Below are positions 62,488-64,000 of a stretch of 64,000 nt of DNA, piece after piece (position 1 is the first letter of the stretch; the number at the start of each line of letters is the position of its first letter). Made by a program: the position numbers and the translations under genes. Below the pieces are notes generated by a model that was not told the DNA's origin, searched no databases, and saw only the letters and a program-made list of their open reading frames with translations. Location of the stretch: NCBI GenBank assembly GCA_964019695.1, contig OZ026522.1:59668811-59732810 (forward strand), read 5' to 3'. The DNA comes from Loripinus fragilis (taxonomy: Eukaryota > Mollusca > Bivalvia > Lucinida > Lucinidae).

Positions 62488-62499
62488 CTAGAAAATAGA

Positions 62500-62910
62500 A
62501 TATAAGTATCCATCATGAGTGTGAGTGTAGGATAGAAAAATCTGCCCCCAGAATCACTGATTGGCATCACGAGGCTTGCAGAGTGACAAATGGTGATTGC
62601 AAGGGACGGATTTTTCTATCCCATCCTCACACAAATAATGGATTCTTTTTCTTGCTTACCACTAAGTACCTCATTTAATATTGGATAAACATGAAAAAGG
62701 CTTCCAGAAAATCCTGAATTCGCTGAGATGCGACATGGTGACGCCATTTTAACATTACAATGGCGCCACAGATCAACATGCAGCCTGCGGACGACATGCT
62801 GATGTTTGTTTTTTTTATCTTTCCCTAGGGCTGGTACAGGTGTGTGAGATAGAATTATCTCATAAGGGTAAAAACAACAGAAATCCCGATCTGGTGTGTG
62901 AGAAAAACAA
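62500..62910 (+). repeat. Family K dispersed repeat
   Basis: TAAGTATCCATCATGAGTGT, GGCATCACGAGGCTTGCAGA, GGCTTCCAGAAAATCCTGAA, CGCCATTTTAACATTACAAT. It starts about 15 bp above the first visible exon. Confidence 0.7.
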
Positions 62911-62969
62911 GTCTAACTCTTACAAAATGTAAGTTGCCAACCATGCCTGCAGCCGAAGACAAACTCTTT

Positions 62970-63132
62970 GATATCTTTCTCAGCAAAAATAAGGCTTGAA
63001 ATTTCAAGTGAATCATCTGCTGGCAGATGATTCACATAAAATATCAAGCCTTATTTGATTTATTAAGGCAGCAAAAAATTGAAAAATGAAAATGACATCT
63101 GCTGCAAAATTTTAGTTGCTGTTTAAGAGTTA
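62970..63132. repeat. Family F variant (TCATCTGCTGGCAGATGA palindrome)
   Basis: AATAAGGCTTGAAATTTCAAG TGAATCATCTGC / GCAGATGATTCACATAAAAT ATCAAGCCTTATT, then TGACATCTGCTGC and GTTTAAGAGTTAA. A related copy lies at 37855-37985. Confidence 0.65.
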
Positions 63133-63134
63133 AC

Positions 63135-63700
63135 ATACTGAGTACATGAAGCTAAAGTAAACTAGATTGCAGTTGATGGTACACCATCGCATATACCCGT
63201 TTTTATCTATCTTTGACCTTGTCGAGTACCCTTTACATCATGTGACCTATGCACCTGCCATGTTTGAAGTATCTATGTCCAATGGTTTAGGAGGAGAAGC
63301 AATTACAAGCAAATACATTATCTGACCTTTGACCTTGGCAACAAGGTCACATGAAATATTGCCCAGCGCTTTCTACATCATGTGACCTCACACATTTTTT
63401 TTCCATGTGACATAAAAAATCCAACTTTTTTAAGGTTTTCCATCACCAATACATGTCTTATTCTACTATAAATAACTTTTGCTAAATAATTAAAATGCCT
63501 GCCAAAAACTTAGCTGAAAATGATGTCCGTTGGTATTGTTTGCTGCAATAGCTTGCTTTAACAACAGATTAAATTAAATTTGCATGCAAATAGTACAAAC
63601 CGAGATCAGATCGCTCCACACTCAGTTTTTGCTATAGAAACTACATAACCACAAACAGCTGGTGACAAAGGTATGACTTTAACTCTGAAACTGTTTAGCG
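63135..63700. other. Intron upstream of the first visible IPO11 exon
   Basis: Contains TTTGACCTTG, AAGGTCACATGAAATATTG and CATCATGTGACC motifs resembling family J, and no candidate for the missing N-terminal exon (no STVLQVLTQ- or QWETQPGFY-like reading in any frame by eye). Confidence 0.45.
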
Positions 63701-63704
63701 CATT

Positions 63705-63785
63705 AACTATTTCCTTGCTAGCAGTGACTTTTGTCCTCTGCTGATAACTTTTGCAAACAATTTTGAACACAAATCAGGACAGTTT
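63705..63785 (-). repeat. Family B MITE fragment
   Basis: CTATTTCCTTGCTAGCAGTG, TCCTCTGCTGATAACTTTTG, CAAATCAGGACAG, then broken off by SINE-like sequence. Confidence 0.6.
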
Positions 63786-64000
63786 TGTTTTGTTGCTTAA
63801 AGTCCCAGTCAACAGCTATGGTCATGGAGGGATGGTCAGTTCACCTAACCACACTTTGTCCTGGACAAGCTTGAACAAGCTGTTAACCAGTAATTCATGC
63901 ACATACTTGCTTGTAACTGACAACAACCCTTCTTGAATGAATCAGCCAAAGGGAGGAGAATGATCATAGAAAGTATGGGACCGGGCCAGGATCATACTCG
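63786..64000 (-). repeat. SINE-like tail and repeat sequence at the window end
   Basis: TTTTGTTGCTTAAAGTCCCAGTCAAC resembles the SINE-D tail on the minus strand. The rest to 64000 is unrecognised and cut by the window edge. Confidence 0.35.

Noticed and set aside
61697..62083. Open frame with a proline run
   Set aside because: The proline run is the G/C tract of a repeat element; adjoining sequence is low-complexity T-rich DNA.

Overview
The window is animal nuclear DNA, AT-rich and dense in repeats. It carries one recognisable protein-coding gene, read on the minus strand across almost the whole window: the orthologue of importin-11 (IPO11), a karyopherin-beta nuclear import receptor. I reconstructed 24 coding exons (62487 down to 6745). 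They join without frameshift or internal stop into 2,775 nt, i.e. 924 residues plus the stop codon. The roughly 45 N-terminal residues expected for the family lie beyond position 64000. Exon junctions were placed by splice consensus, phase continuity and resemblance to vertebrate importin-11 as I remember it; no alignment was run.

The host is inferred to be a bivalve mollusc, probably a heterodont clam or mussel. The gene is metazoan, the introns are 0.5-5.4 kb and packed with short palindromic MITEs, and arrays near 33-35.5 kb and 54-54.7 kb end in GACGGACG-type tracts and a GCTCACCTGAGC-like hairpin, a style I associate with bivalve genomes. The species cannot be named from this.

Layout in + coordinates. 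1-6744: sequence downstream of IPO11, mostly repeats, with a mariner relic nested in a CAGGG-ended element just past the stop codon. 6745-10517: the last two exons; the intron between them holds a tandem duplication that copies the terminal splice acceptor, one copy carrying a Harbinger-like MITE. 10518-31000: exons 15-22 among MITEs, a 1.8-kb terminal-inverted-repeat element, a LINE fragment and an (ATC)n tract. 31000-37430: the largest intron (array of roughly 2.5 kb) and the short exon 14. 37431-40479: a minor-spliceosome AT-AC intron, the most distinctive gene feature. 40480-62487: exons 1-11 with many tandem arrays (45, about 116-150, 145 and 190 bp periods), SINEs and MITEs. 62488-64000: intron upstream of the first visible exon.

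The repeats fall into recurring families, named here PalA, B, C, SINE-D, E, F, G and others, with 2-14 copies each. Several unrelated-looking MITE families share the same inner palindrome modules. I found no second host gene, operon, CRISPR array or other multi-gene system. The points worth following are the U12 AT-AC intron, the duplicated terminal acceptor with an empty-site record of MITE insertion, repeat material at splice sites, and the modular MITE families.
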